Source: Arcticibacter eurypsychrophilus
Lineage (GTDB): Bacteria; Bacteroidota; Bacteroidia; Sphingobacteriales; Sphingobacteriaceae
Assembly: GCF_001730525.1 (NCBI RefSeq)
Contig: NZ_MDFN01000015.1
Location: forward strand, 1 to 64,000
Length of the DNA: 64,000 nucleotides
Direction of reading: 5' to 3'
Shown one piece after another: positions 54,001 through 63,369 of the stretch. The notes beneath the pieces are model-generated. The model made no database searches. It saw only the letters and a list, made by a program, of their open reading frames with translations, and was not told the DNA's origin. The translations under genes and the position numbers were made by a program. How positions within the stretch are numbered: position 1 is the first letter of the stretch; the number at the start of each line of letters is the position of its first letter.

Positions 54001-54236
54001 GAAACATTACGTTAGGTTACAACTTAAAAAGTGTAATGAAAGTGAAAGCACTAGGTGCTGCACGTCTTTATATGACTGCTGAAAACTTCTTTGGTCATGA
54101 TAAATATGATGGTGGTTTCAATCCTGAAGCGCAAAATACGGCAATCAGCTCGAGCAGCGCCTACCCGCAAGCAGGTGATTACGGTGGATTACCATTAGCT
54201 AAATCATTAATATTCGGGGTAAACGTTTCATTTTAA
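51018..54236 (+). CDS. SusC/RagA family TonB-dependent receptor
   Basis: 1072 residues. Signal peptide about 1-29 (ending ALAQ), carboxypeptidase-like domain about 33-105 ([39 protein letters not shown]), TonB-box-like [20 protein letters not shown] at about 110-130, the plug with [31 protein letters not shown], and the barrel ending [11 protein letters not shown]. No STN domain. The SusD gene follows after 19 bp. With the GH97 gene upstream it forms the catabolic part of the locus, probably under the hybrid two-component regulator downstream. Confidence 0.96.
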   Translation: [1072 protein letters not shown]

Positions 54237-54255
54237 TTATTTCAACAATTCCACA

Positions 54256-55779
54256 ATGAAAAAGATATTTTTTATATCAACTATATCGGCCGTAATCATG
54301 ATGACTTCCTGTAATAAGGATTTGGATCTGGTCCCTATTTCAGCGTCAACTACAGCTACCTTTTATCAATCCCCAAGTGATTTTGTACAGGCATCCAATG
54401 CGATATATGCCGACCTGCATAATTACCCGGTCCGCCTGGCTAATATGTCAGAGATCCGCTCAGATAATATTTACGGAGTGTCTGTGACAGTGCGTGACTG
54501 GGATCCGATAAATGACTTTTCACCATCATTGGCCTCGAACGCGTATGTGATCGAAGCATGGGCAGCAAACTTTAACGGAATCTTCCGGGCGAATACCCTG
54601 CTGGATCAGATCGACAAAAATGGCAGCTTTATTGGTTCCACTACTTTGGCAACCAGGCTTCAGGCGGAGGCACGGTTCCTGCGTGCTTTCTATTACTTCG
54701 ACCTGGTTCGCTATTTTGGTAAAGCGCCTATTATAGATCATCCGGTATCGTTAGAAGAAGTCAATGTGATTGACCGGAGTCCTGTGGCTGATGTGTATGC
54801 TTTCATCACTGCCGACCTGCAGTTTGCAATTGCTAACCTACCTACCAGTTATACTGGTGTGAATGTGGGTCGTGCAACCAAATATGCAGCCGAAGGTTTA
54901 TTGGCGCAAATGTATATGGCTAAATCAGGACCTACTTATGGGATCGAAGGACCAGGTCTTGCATCCAACGAATGGAATCTGGCTTTACCCCTGTTGAATG
55001 ATATTATCAACTCTGGTCTGTTCGTTTTTAACACCAGCTACCCTTCTATCTTTTCGTACACGAATCAAAATCCTACAGTAAATAAGGAAGCGATCTTTGA
55101 TGTGATGTATTTGGACAAAATCAGCGCGAACAGCGATCTTTACGGAGCTTCTTTCCCTTGGGCTTTGACTCCTAATGGCTATTTTTCATCCCTTGGGGAT
55201 ACGAAAGCAAATGGAACTTTAGAGATCATCCCAGTATCGAATGACTTGTTAACCAGCTATGCTACCGCTGATATACGTAAAGCATTCACGATTTACACAG
55301 CTGGTTATACCAACGCAGGCAGTACTGAAAATCGTCCTTTCTACAAAAAATGGCTTGATATTACCAAAATCCCTGCTACAAGTCGTTTTGACTGGGGGAT
55401 TAATTTTATCGCAATGCGTTATACCGACATCCTAATGCGCAAGGCAGAATGCATTTTACGTGGAGGAGCTGGTACACAAGCTGATGTAGATGGCATTGTG
55501 AACCAGGTTAGAGTAAGAGCCGGCTTGCCTGTTGTTACTGGAACTACACTAACCACTCTTTTTGTTGAACGCCGTAAGGAGTTTGCAAATGAAGGAACGC
55601 GCTGGTTTGACCTGCAAAGAAGTGGTGACTTATTGACCATCATGAATGCATGGATCGCTAAAGAGGATACACAACAGAAGGCTATAAAAACGGTTGTTGC
55701 TAATTATGTGATCTACCCGGTACCTCAAACACAGTTAGATGCTGTCCCAGGCTTATATACTCAAAACCCAGGTTATTAA
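54256..55779 (+). CDS. SusD/RagB family outer-membrane lipoprotein
   Basis: 507 residues, typical SusD size. The lipoprotein signal is MKKIFFISTISAVIMMTSC (Cys19) then NKDLDL. Hallmarks are LQAEARFLRAFYYFDLVRYFGKAPII, then GRATKYAAEGLLAQMYMAKSGPTYG, MRYTDILMRKAECILRGGAGTQADVDGIVNQVRVRAGLPVV and FVERRKEFANEGTRWFDLQRSGDLL, ending YTQNPGY. Partner of the SusC gene just upstream. A strong terminator follows, separating it from the regulator gene. Confidence 0.96.
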   Translation: MKKIFFISTISAVIMMTSCNKDLDLVPISASTTATFYQSPSDFVQASNAIYADLHNYPVRLANMSEIRSDNIYGVSVTVRDWDPINDFSPSLASNAYVIEAWAANFNGIFRANTLLDQIDKNGSFIGSTTLATRLQAEARFLRAFYYFDLVRYFGKAPIIDHPVSLEEVNVIDRSPVADVYAFITADLQFAIANLPTSYTGVNVGRATKYAAEGLLAQMYMAKSGPTYGIEGPGLASNEWNLALPLLNDIINSGLFVFNTSYPSIFSYTNQNPTVNKEAIFDVMYLDKISANSDLYGASFPWALTPNGYFSSLGDTKANGTLEIIPVSNDLLTSYATADIRKAFTIYTAGYTNAGSTENRPFYKKWLDITKIPATSRFDWGINFIAMRYTDILMRKAECILRGGAGTQADVDGIVNQVRVRAGLPVVTGTTLTTLFVERRKEFANEGTRWFDLQRSGDLLTIMNAWIAKEDTQQKAIKTVVANYVIYPVPQTQLDAVPGLYTQNPGY

Positions 55780-55802
55780 AATTATTACAGATTGAGCTTA
55801 AT

Positions 55803-55832
55803 AAAAAAAGCGGCCGTAATGGCCGCTTTTTT
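55803..55832 (+). terminator. Terminator of the GH97-SusC-SusD unit
   Basis: AAAAAAAGCGGCC and GGCCGCTTTTTTT pair perfectly around GTAAT, a GC-rich stem with an eight-T tail. It lies 24 bp behind the SusD stop codon and before the regulator gene. Confidence 0.96.
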
Positions 55833-55913
55833 TATGCTTACTTATTTTTATTACCTTTATATGAATCAATTCGAACTGCTACCAATCTAACAAAACTTAA
55901 AACCTGATAATCT

Positions 55914-58900
55914 ATGAAGAGAGGGTTAAGCCTGAGCTTATTTTTACTCTATTTTGTGATTTCACTCAACGGGGCAATCGCACAGGTATGGAACAACACC
56001 CTGGTTAAAGGTTTAAGGCCAGAGAATTATGCGATTAAAACTTATACCACTAATGATGGACTACCATCTAAAAACACCACCGCTGCGCTTAAAGATAGAC
56101 GAGGTTTTATGTGGATCGGTACGGAGAACGGCCTTTGTAAATTTGATGGCTATACATTTAAGACTTTTGTCAACATTCCCGGTGATCCTACTTCCATTAC
56201 CAATAATTACATCAATGCGTTAATTGAAGATCAGCGTGGCCGGATCTGGGTGGGGACGATGGATGGACTCAACCTGCTCAATCCGCTAACAGAAAAATTC
56301 AGTCGGTTTTACCATGGCGAAGGCATAACCGGCTCCATCAGCAATAATAAGATCTGGTCTGTACTGGCGGATCAGGAGGGACTCATTTGGATTGGAACAG
56401 ACGACGGGTTTAATCAGTTCGTTGAAAAAAACCATTCATTTATTGTCTATCAGCCTGATACGTCAAATCGGTATGCGATGAAGGGAAAGTCGGTTAATGC
56501 GATCGTTGAAGATCGGTTCCATACGCTCTGGCTGGGAAACTGGAGCAGTGGACTGAATAGTTTCAATAAAACCACCCGGCATTTTACGAACTACATACAG
56601 CCCCATCGGTCTGGTGAGAAGAATCCGAATGATGTATGGAACTTGTGTACAGATGATCAGGGAATGATTTGGGTAGGCACGTACTGGAAGGGTCTTTTTC
56701 AATTCAACCCTGCTACCGGAAAGTTTACTGCACTTAAATGTCCCGATCCTGGTAATACTGCGGTGTTTACTGTTAAAAAGGCAGGAAAGAATCTTCTTGT
56801 AGCGGGTGGTAATGCCGGCTTCTATTGGATTAACACGATGCATAATACCTGGACAAAGCTTCCGGAATTAGCTAACAACCCCTTTGGTGATACCTATACG
56901 GACCAGAATGGGCTGATTTGGATTTGTGGATCTGATGGTTTGACCAAGATCGATTACAAACAATATAAGTTTGAGCTGCTGCGCTTATCCCTTGGCCAGA
57001 AAATAGTAAAAAGTATAGTACTGAAAGATTCAGTGCTTTGGCTGGGTACGAATAACGGGTTGTATCAATTTGATTATAAAAATGGCAGCTCAAGGTTGTT
57101 CCTGCATACCAGTGATTCAAAAAGCCTGGCAAGTAATGAAATCAGCAAGTTGTACCTAGATTCGGAGGGAACTATATGGATCCTGACGGAAAACGGATTT
57201 GATCAGTACAGCGAAAGTACGGGCAATTTTATTCATCATTACCATCATTCTTCTATAGGGAACCTCTTTAATGAAGATGTTTTCAGAGATATGGTTGAGC
57301 TGAGTTTGGGGGAATACGCCCTGGCAACAGACGCAGGTTTGAAGATTTATCATAGCCGCAGCAATACCTTTACTCATTATTACAATAACAAAAAAGATTC
57401 GTACTCCATCAATAACAACCATTTGTATAGTTTGTTAAAAGATGCGGATAATGCAGTGTGGATTGGTACTTATGGTGGTGGATTAAACCGCTTTGACCCC
57501 GTAAAAAAGCGGTTTACGGTATACACAAATAATGAAAAAAATAAAGGCAGCATCAGCAATAATATTGTCAGGGATCTTTACCTGGATTCAAAGCATACAA
57601 TCTGGGTTTGCACACCCGACGGATTAAATAAATACCTGAAAAAGAGCAATTCTTTCCAGGTATATACTAAGAAACATGGATTTTCAAGCAATGTCTTTAA
57701 TGAGATCACGGAAGACAACAAAGGGAACATGTGGGTGCTGACGGAAAATGGGATTACGACCTTCAACCCTACGACCATGGCTATTAAGAATTTCGATGAG
57801 GCAGATGGTGTATATTCCAGCACGACTATGTGTAAAGCCCCTGATGGAAGTATCTATTTAGCAGGTAAACAAGGACTTGTTTATTTTGATCCGCTTCGCA
57901 TTAAGTACAATAAACAGTTGCCTCCGGTTTATTTTTCAGATTTTCAGATCTTTAATAAATCTGTTTTACCGGGCAAAAACTCCCCATTGAAACAAGCGCT
58001 GAACTCAGTAAAAGAGATCACGTTAAGCCACGATCAGAGCGTATTTTCCTTTGAATTTGTGGCCCTGAACTATACCCATTCTGAAAAAAACGAGTACGCA
58101 TACAAGCTGGTTGGGTTTGATGAAAAATGGAATTACGTGGGCAAACAGCGCAAGGCCACGTATACGAACTTAAACCCGGGGAGATATGTTCTCTGGGTAA
58201 AAGCCTCTAATAACGATGGTCTCTGGAATACTGCGGGAAGAAAATTAGTCCTGATTATTACTCCCCCATGGTTTCAAACCTGGTGGGCTTATTTGATCTA
58301 CATGAGCATAATTGGGGGCTTGATCTACGCTTACATTTTATATCGCGACAGGCAAGCGCAATTGAGGTATAAAATTAAAGTAGCTCATATTGAGGCAGAA
58401 AAAGAGAAAGAGCTGAATGAACGGAAATTATCTTTTTTTACTAACATCTCACATGAGTTTCGTACGCCGCTTACCTTAATTATTAATCCGGTAAAAGAAC
58501 TCCTGTATAAGGATGATAAAAATGTGGACACCACGAACCTTAACATCGTTTACCGGAACGCAAAAAGACTTTTGAGTCTGGTGGATCAGCTGTTGTTATT
58601 CAGAAAGGCTGATTTAAAAGTGGATAAGCTAAAGGTATCGAAGCTGAATTTGGTTAATTTAAGTAAAGAGGTTTTCCTGTGTTTTAGTCATCAGGCGAAG
58701 TCAAAGGATATAAATTTTGTGTTTAGCAGTATCCTTACGCTAATTGATGTGTATGCGGACAGGGAAAAACTGGAGATTGTGTTGTTTAATTTGCTTTCAA
58801 ACGCGATTAAATTCACGCCTGAACATGGTTCGGTAAACTTTAGTTTGAGGGAGGATTCCGGTGTAATTCATATTGAGATCAAAGATACCGGTTGCGGAAT

Positions 58901-60053
58901 CCCTGAGAGTACTGGAGAAAAGCTCTATAACCGATTTTACCAGGAACCAGGGAGCAATGACTCATTGAAGGGAGGCTTTGGGATCGGTTTATTTATCGTC
59001 CGGAACTTCATTGAAAGCCATGGTGGATCTATCTCTTATGTAAGTAAAGAGAGAGAGGGTACCACCTTCAGGATCCAACTACTAAAAGGCAAAACGCATT
59101 TAAATCCTGAGTTGATTCTGGATGATTTGGATGATTTGGAGACCAGCTCTGTATTTCTTAAAGAACTGATTGAGGATGAAATATCGGCAAATGCTATTGT
59201 GGAGGCGGCTGATGAAACTTTTTTTAATGAAGAGCTGACCTCAGATATGAAGCGCATGCTGATTATAGATGACAATAAAGATATTCGTGAATACCTGAAA
59301 CAGCTTTTCAAATTGGAATATAAGCTTTACGAGGCGGATAACGGGCATGATGGATTGCAGCTGATTAAAGAATTTGTCCCTGATATAGTCTTGTGCGACG
59401 TCATGATGCCTGGAATGAGTGGAATTGAATTATGCAGTGTGACTAAAGAGGACATTACCTTATCTCATATTCCGTTCATCCTATTAACAGCAAGTTCATC
59501 ATCTGAAATAAAATTGAAGGGTATTGAAGGGGGAGCGGATGATTATATCAGTAAACCTTTTGATAAAGAGATTCTTATTGCCAGGGTAACGAGTATCCTT
59601 AAAAGCAAGAATAACCTGCAAAAGTATTTCTACAATGAAATTACACTGAATGCGCATAACTTAAAGATCTCCAACGAGTACAAAGATTTTCTGGATAGCT
59701 GTATCCTGATTGTGGAGAAACATCTGATTGATCCAGAATTTAATATCCAGGTATTGGCGGAGGAGATTGGTATGTCGCGTTCAAAACTCTACAAAAAGAT
59801 CAAGTCGATTTCCGGACAGTCATCCAATAGTTTCATCCGTTTTATACGTCTGAGGAAAGCAGCAGAGATCTTCATCAACACGGATAATACTATTCTGGAA
59901 ACCTCTTATCTGGTAGGAATTAACGATTCCAAATATTTCAGGGAACAGTTTAACAAGTTGTTCAATATGAATCCTTCGCAGTACATCAAAAAATATCGTA
60001 AAACTTTTTCTAACAATCTATCTTTAAATCAGGATTTAATGCGATTTAAATAA
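55914..60053 (+). CDS. Hybrid two-component system sensor/regulator with periplasmic propeller and AraC output
   Basis: 1379 residues, one-protein two-component system (HTCS). A signal peptide (MKRGLSLSLFLLYFVISLNGAIAQ) is followed by two seven-blade reg_prop propellers (about 40-690, repeats such as GFMWIGTENGLCKFDG and GRIWVGTMDGLNLLN), a Y_Y_Y domain (about 700-782), one membrane helix (about 789-809), HisKA with phospho-His847 in ISHEFRTPL, HATPase with NLLSNAIKFTPEHG and GFGIGLFIV, a receiver domain (about 1112-1225) with phospho-Asp1162 in LCDVMMPGMSG and KPF, and an AraC helix-turn-helix (about 1270-1368). Such sensors bind oligosaccharides and activate adjacent SusCD loci; two flank it here. 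Confidence 0.97.
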   Translation: MKRGLSLSLFLLYFVISLNGAIAQVWNNTLVKGLRPENYAIKTYTTNDGLPSKNTTAALKDRRGFMWIGTENGLCKFDGYTFKTFVNIPGDPTSITNNYINALIEDQRGRIWVGTMDGLNLLNPLTEKFSRFYHGEGITGSISNNKIWSVLADQEGLIWIGTDDGFNQFVEKNHSFIVYQPDTSNRYAMKGKSVNAIVEDRFHTLWLGNWSSGLNSFNKTTRHFTNYIQPHRSGEKNPNDVWNLCTDDQGMIWVGTYWKGLFQFNPATGKFTALKCPDPGNTAVFTVKKAGKNLLVAGGNAGFYWINTMHNTWTKLPELANNPFGDTYTDQNGLIWICGSDGLTKIDYKQYKFELLRLSLGQKIVKSIVLKDSVLWLGTNNGLYQFDYKNGSSRLFLHTSDSKSLASNEISKLYLDSEGTIWILTENGFDQYSESTGNFIHHYHHSSIGNLFNEDVFRDMVELSLGEYALATDAGLKIYHSRSNTFTHYYNNKKDSYSINNNHLYSLLKDADNAVWIGTYGGGLNRFDPVKKRFTVYTNNEKNKGSISNNIVRDLYLDSKHTIWVCTPDGLNKYLKKSNSFQVYTKKHGFSSNVFNEITEDNKGNMWVLTENGITTFNPTTMAIKNFDEADGVYSSTTMCKAPDGSIYLAGKQGLVYFDPLRIKYNKQLPPVYFSDFQIFNKSVLPGKNSPLKQALNSVKEITLSHDQSVFSFEFVALNYTHSEKNEYAYKLVGFDEKWNYVGKQRKATYTNLNPGRYVLWVKASNNDGLWNTAGRKLVLIITPPWFQTWWAYLIYMSIIGGLIYAYILYRDRQAQLRYKIKVAHIEAEKEKELNERKLSFFTNISHEFRTPLTLIINPVKELLYKDDKNVDTTNLNIVYRNAKRLLSLVDQLLLFRKADLKVDKLKVSKLNLVNLSKEVFLCFSHQAKSKDINFVFSSILTLIDVYADREKLEIVLFNLLSNAIKFTPEHGSVNFSLREDSGVIHIEIKDTGCGIPESTGEKLYNRFYQEPGSNDSLKGGFGIGLFIVRNFIESHGGSISYVSKEREGTTFRIQLLKGKTHLNPELILDDLDDLETSSVFLKELIEDEISANAIVEAADETFFNEELTSDMKRMLIIDDNKDIREYLKQLFKLEYKLYEADNGHDGLQLIKEFVPDIVLCDVMMPGMSGIELCSVTKEDITLSHIPFILLTASSSSEIKLKGIEGGADDYISKPFDKEILIARVTSILKSKNNLQKYFYNEITLNAHNLKISNEYKDFLDSCILIVEKHLIDPEFNIQVLAEEIGMSRSKLYKKIKSISGQSSNSFIRFIRLRKAAEIFINTDNTILETSYLVGINDSKYFREQFNKLFNMNPSQYIKKYRKTFSNNLSLNQDLMRFK

Positions 60054-60094
60054 TTATATCCGTTTACCGCTCTATTTATCCCTGTTTGCCCCCT

Positions 60095-60129
60095 TTTGAT
60101 TTATTTTTTTACCTCGAATTTAGCTTTTG
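60095..60129 (+). promoter_or_regulatory. Putative promoter of the third rightward susC
   Basis: TTTG (60095-60098), a 22-base spacer and TAGCTTTTG (60121-60129), the latter with one extra base between TA and TTTG. The ATG follows at 60165. Weak to moderate match; activation by the neighbouring regulator is possible. Confidence 0.4.
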
Positions 60130-60164
60130 TAAAACCAATTATACAAACTAAATTATTCAAGGAC

Positions 60165-63100
60165 ATGAAAAAAATCATACACTTTTGTTCGTCCCCACCT
60201 ATTTTTAATTATAAATATGGCATAGCAATTACTGCATGTGTTCTTATTTTATTCACGGTGGAAGAGGGGTTTGCGACTGTGCCAACTGGAATTAAAACTA
60301 CTCCCCTGACCAATTCAGTAAGGCAAAACGCGGTGACCGGGACAGTAACAGATGAAAAAGCCACTCCATTGCCGGGGGTAAGTATTCAGGTCAAGGGCAC
60401 CGCGACCGGTACGATAACAGATGCAAACGGAAAATATTCACTTCAAACAAGCAATCCCAATGCGATACTTGTATTTTCCTTTATAGGTTATACGAGCAGG
60501 GAAGTTCATCTCGCCGGAAAAACCATTTTAAATATTCAGCTTACGCCTGACGCAAAATCATTAAATGAAGTGGTTGTAGTTGGTTATGGAACACAGAAAA
60601 AAGCCACTTTAACAGGATCTATTTCCCAGGTTAGAGGTGCTGAACTGGTTAGAAGTCCGCAGCCCAACTTGTCTAACTCTTTAGCAGGACGATTCTCAGG
60701 TGTGATCGTGAATAACCGGGGTGGTGAGCCGGGTTATGACGGTTCCAACATCACGATCAGGGGTTTGGCTACAACAGGAAGCAACAGTGTACTTGTTGTT
60801 GTAGATGGGATTCCAGGACAGATTGGCGGATTGGAGCGGCTTGACCCAAATGATATTGAAAGTGTATCGGTTTTAAAGGATGCATCGGCGGCGATTTATG
60901 GGAACCGGGCAGCAAATGGGGTTATATTAGTAACCACCAAGAGGGGCAAATCGGGCAAGCCGACTATCAACTATAGCTTTAATCAGGGCTTTAGTTCACC
61001 AACACGTTTACCTCAGATGGCTGATGCACCCACCTATGCGCAGATCATGAATGAGATCAATTATGACTCAAATCCAAATGGTGGTCTGAATCAGTCGTAC
61101 TCAGATGAGCAGATTCAAAAGTTCAGGGATGGATCGGATCCTTTGTTATATCCCAATACGGATTGGATCAAAGAAACCTTAAAAGATGTGACCATGCAGA
61201 ATCAGCATAGCCTATCCATTAGCGGTGGAAGTGATGATGTGAAGTATTTCTTATCCATGGGTACCATTAACCAGGATGGGTTGTATAAGAATGGGGCAAC
61301 TACCTATAAGCAATATAATTTCAGATCCAATGTAGACGCTAATATCTCAAAGATTTTAAAGGTTGGAATGTCTTTATCAGGAAGAGAGGAAGACCGTATG
61401 TATCCTCTGGTGGGTGGAGGGGATATTTTCCGATCCATTTATAGGTCTAAGCCAATTGCAGCGACCTATTATACCAATGGCCTGCCGACAACAGGTATTG
61501 AAAACGCAAACCCTGCAGCACAGGTAACTGATATTGGTGGAACGGTAAATAACCCTACTCAGACATTCAACGGGATCTTAAGGGCTACTTTACTGATTCC
61601 GGGAGTTGAGGGATTATCGGTAGACGGGTTCTTCTCTGTTGATAAGTCTAATATGTTCAGTAAAAGTTTTAACAAACCTTATCTGCTTTACCGTTATGAC
61701 GCAGCAACAGATCTATATAACAGTGTAATTGTTGGCGGTAACAACAATAAGGCGACGTTGATCGAAAAACACAGTAATCAGGCCTTGCTTACTTCGAATA
61801 TTAAATTGAATTATGCCCGTCGTTTTGGATTACATGACCTCAGTACTTTTGTTGGTTATGAACAAAGTGACGACCATTACGAGTACTTTGACACCCAACG
61901 CCTGAACTTTCTATCTACTTCATTACCTGAATTATCTCAGGGTGGTACTGCTGCAACCGATTTTTTAAATTCTGGCTACAGCACTAACTATACACGACGA
62001 AGCATTATCAGTCGTATCGCTTATAATTTTGATGAGAAGTATTTATTTGAAGGTCAGTTACGTGTGGATGGGTCCTCGATCTTCCCTCAGGGTAAACAAT
62101 GGGGGTACTTCCCTTCTGCATCTGTAGGATGGCGTATTTCGAAAGAAAGGTGGTTTGAAAGTAATGTAAAATTCATTAACGACTTGAAATTGAGGGCTTC
62201 TTATGGTTCATTGGGTAATGACAATGTAAAAGGCTTCCAGTATTTTGATAATTATGTTTTGGTTGGGAACGGTTTCGTTGCCAGTTTACCAGCGAGTGGA
62301 TCCTCTACGATTCAGCCAGGGGTTAACCTGGTTAAGCTAGCTAATCCGGATATCACCTGGGAGGTATCTAAAAAACTGGATGTTGGAATCAATGGTATTA
62401 TATTTAAAAATATATCTTTTGAAGCGATCTATTTTAACCAGAAGAGAGCTGATATTCTGACCACACGAAATGCCTCTTTACCGGGTTCTTCAGGCATCGT
62501 AAATCCTTTTGTTACGGATACTTCGCAGCCTTTAGTGCCCTCTGAAAATATAGGCAAAATAAATAGTGAAGGGTTTGAAGGCACTCTGGGTTACAGTCAG
62601 CAGGGCCATGAATTTAATTGGGGGATTTCCGGAAATATCACCTATGCGAAGAATGAAGTCATCTTCATTGATGAAGCAGCGGGTACGCTTGATTATCAGC
62701 GGAAAACAGGACGTCCACTCAACACTTCCCTGCTGTATAACAGCATTGGCCTTTTTCGTACACAGGCGGACCTGGATGCTTATCCGCATGTATCTGGTGC
62801 TAAAATTGGTGACCTGATCTACGAAGATTATAACGACGACGGGCAGATCACAGCGGACGACCAGACGCGTTCAAAATATGCGAATATCCCACAAATTACC
62901 TACGGTTTTACTTTAAATGCATCTTATAAAAGCTTTGACCTGTCTGTGCTCTTTTCCGGACAAGCGCGAGTGAGTCAATACGTTTTACCGGAAGCAGGCA
63001 GTGTAGGTAACTTTTATAGCAGCTGGGCCGATAACCGGTTTAGTGCAACCAATTTAAACGGCACATATCCGCGGGTTACGGATCGTGCGTCAAATGCCAT

Positions 63101-63359
63101 CAGCGGCGGCCAGTTCCCTAATACCTTTTGGTTAAACAATGTTGCTTTTTTGAGGCTTAAGAATGTGGAGTTAGGTTATAACATCAAAGCTCCTTTTCTT
63201 TCCAAGATTAAGGTATCGGGATTACGATTATATGCCAGCGCCTTCAACTTGTTCACTTTTACCAAGGTGAAAGATTATGATCCAGAAGGGGAAAATGGAA
63301 GCGGACAGTTTTATCCACAGCAACGAATTATCAACCTGGGCGCTAACGTTAAATTTTAA
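60165..63359 (+). CDS. SusC/RagA family TonB-dependent receptor
   Basis: 1064 residues from the ATG at 60165; the frame can open at 60096, but that ATG precedes the -7 box and its extra residues look unlike a signal. From 60165 the chain is [40 protein letters not shown], a long signal. Then the carboxypeptidase-like domain ([38 protein letters not shown]), [24 protein letters not shown], the plug with [35 protein letters not shown], and the barrel ending [10 protein letters not shown]. Followed 10 bp later by a SusD gene that leaves the window. Confidence 0.95.
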   Translation: [1064 protein letters not shown]

Positions 63360-63369
63360 ACAGAAGACC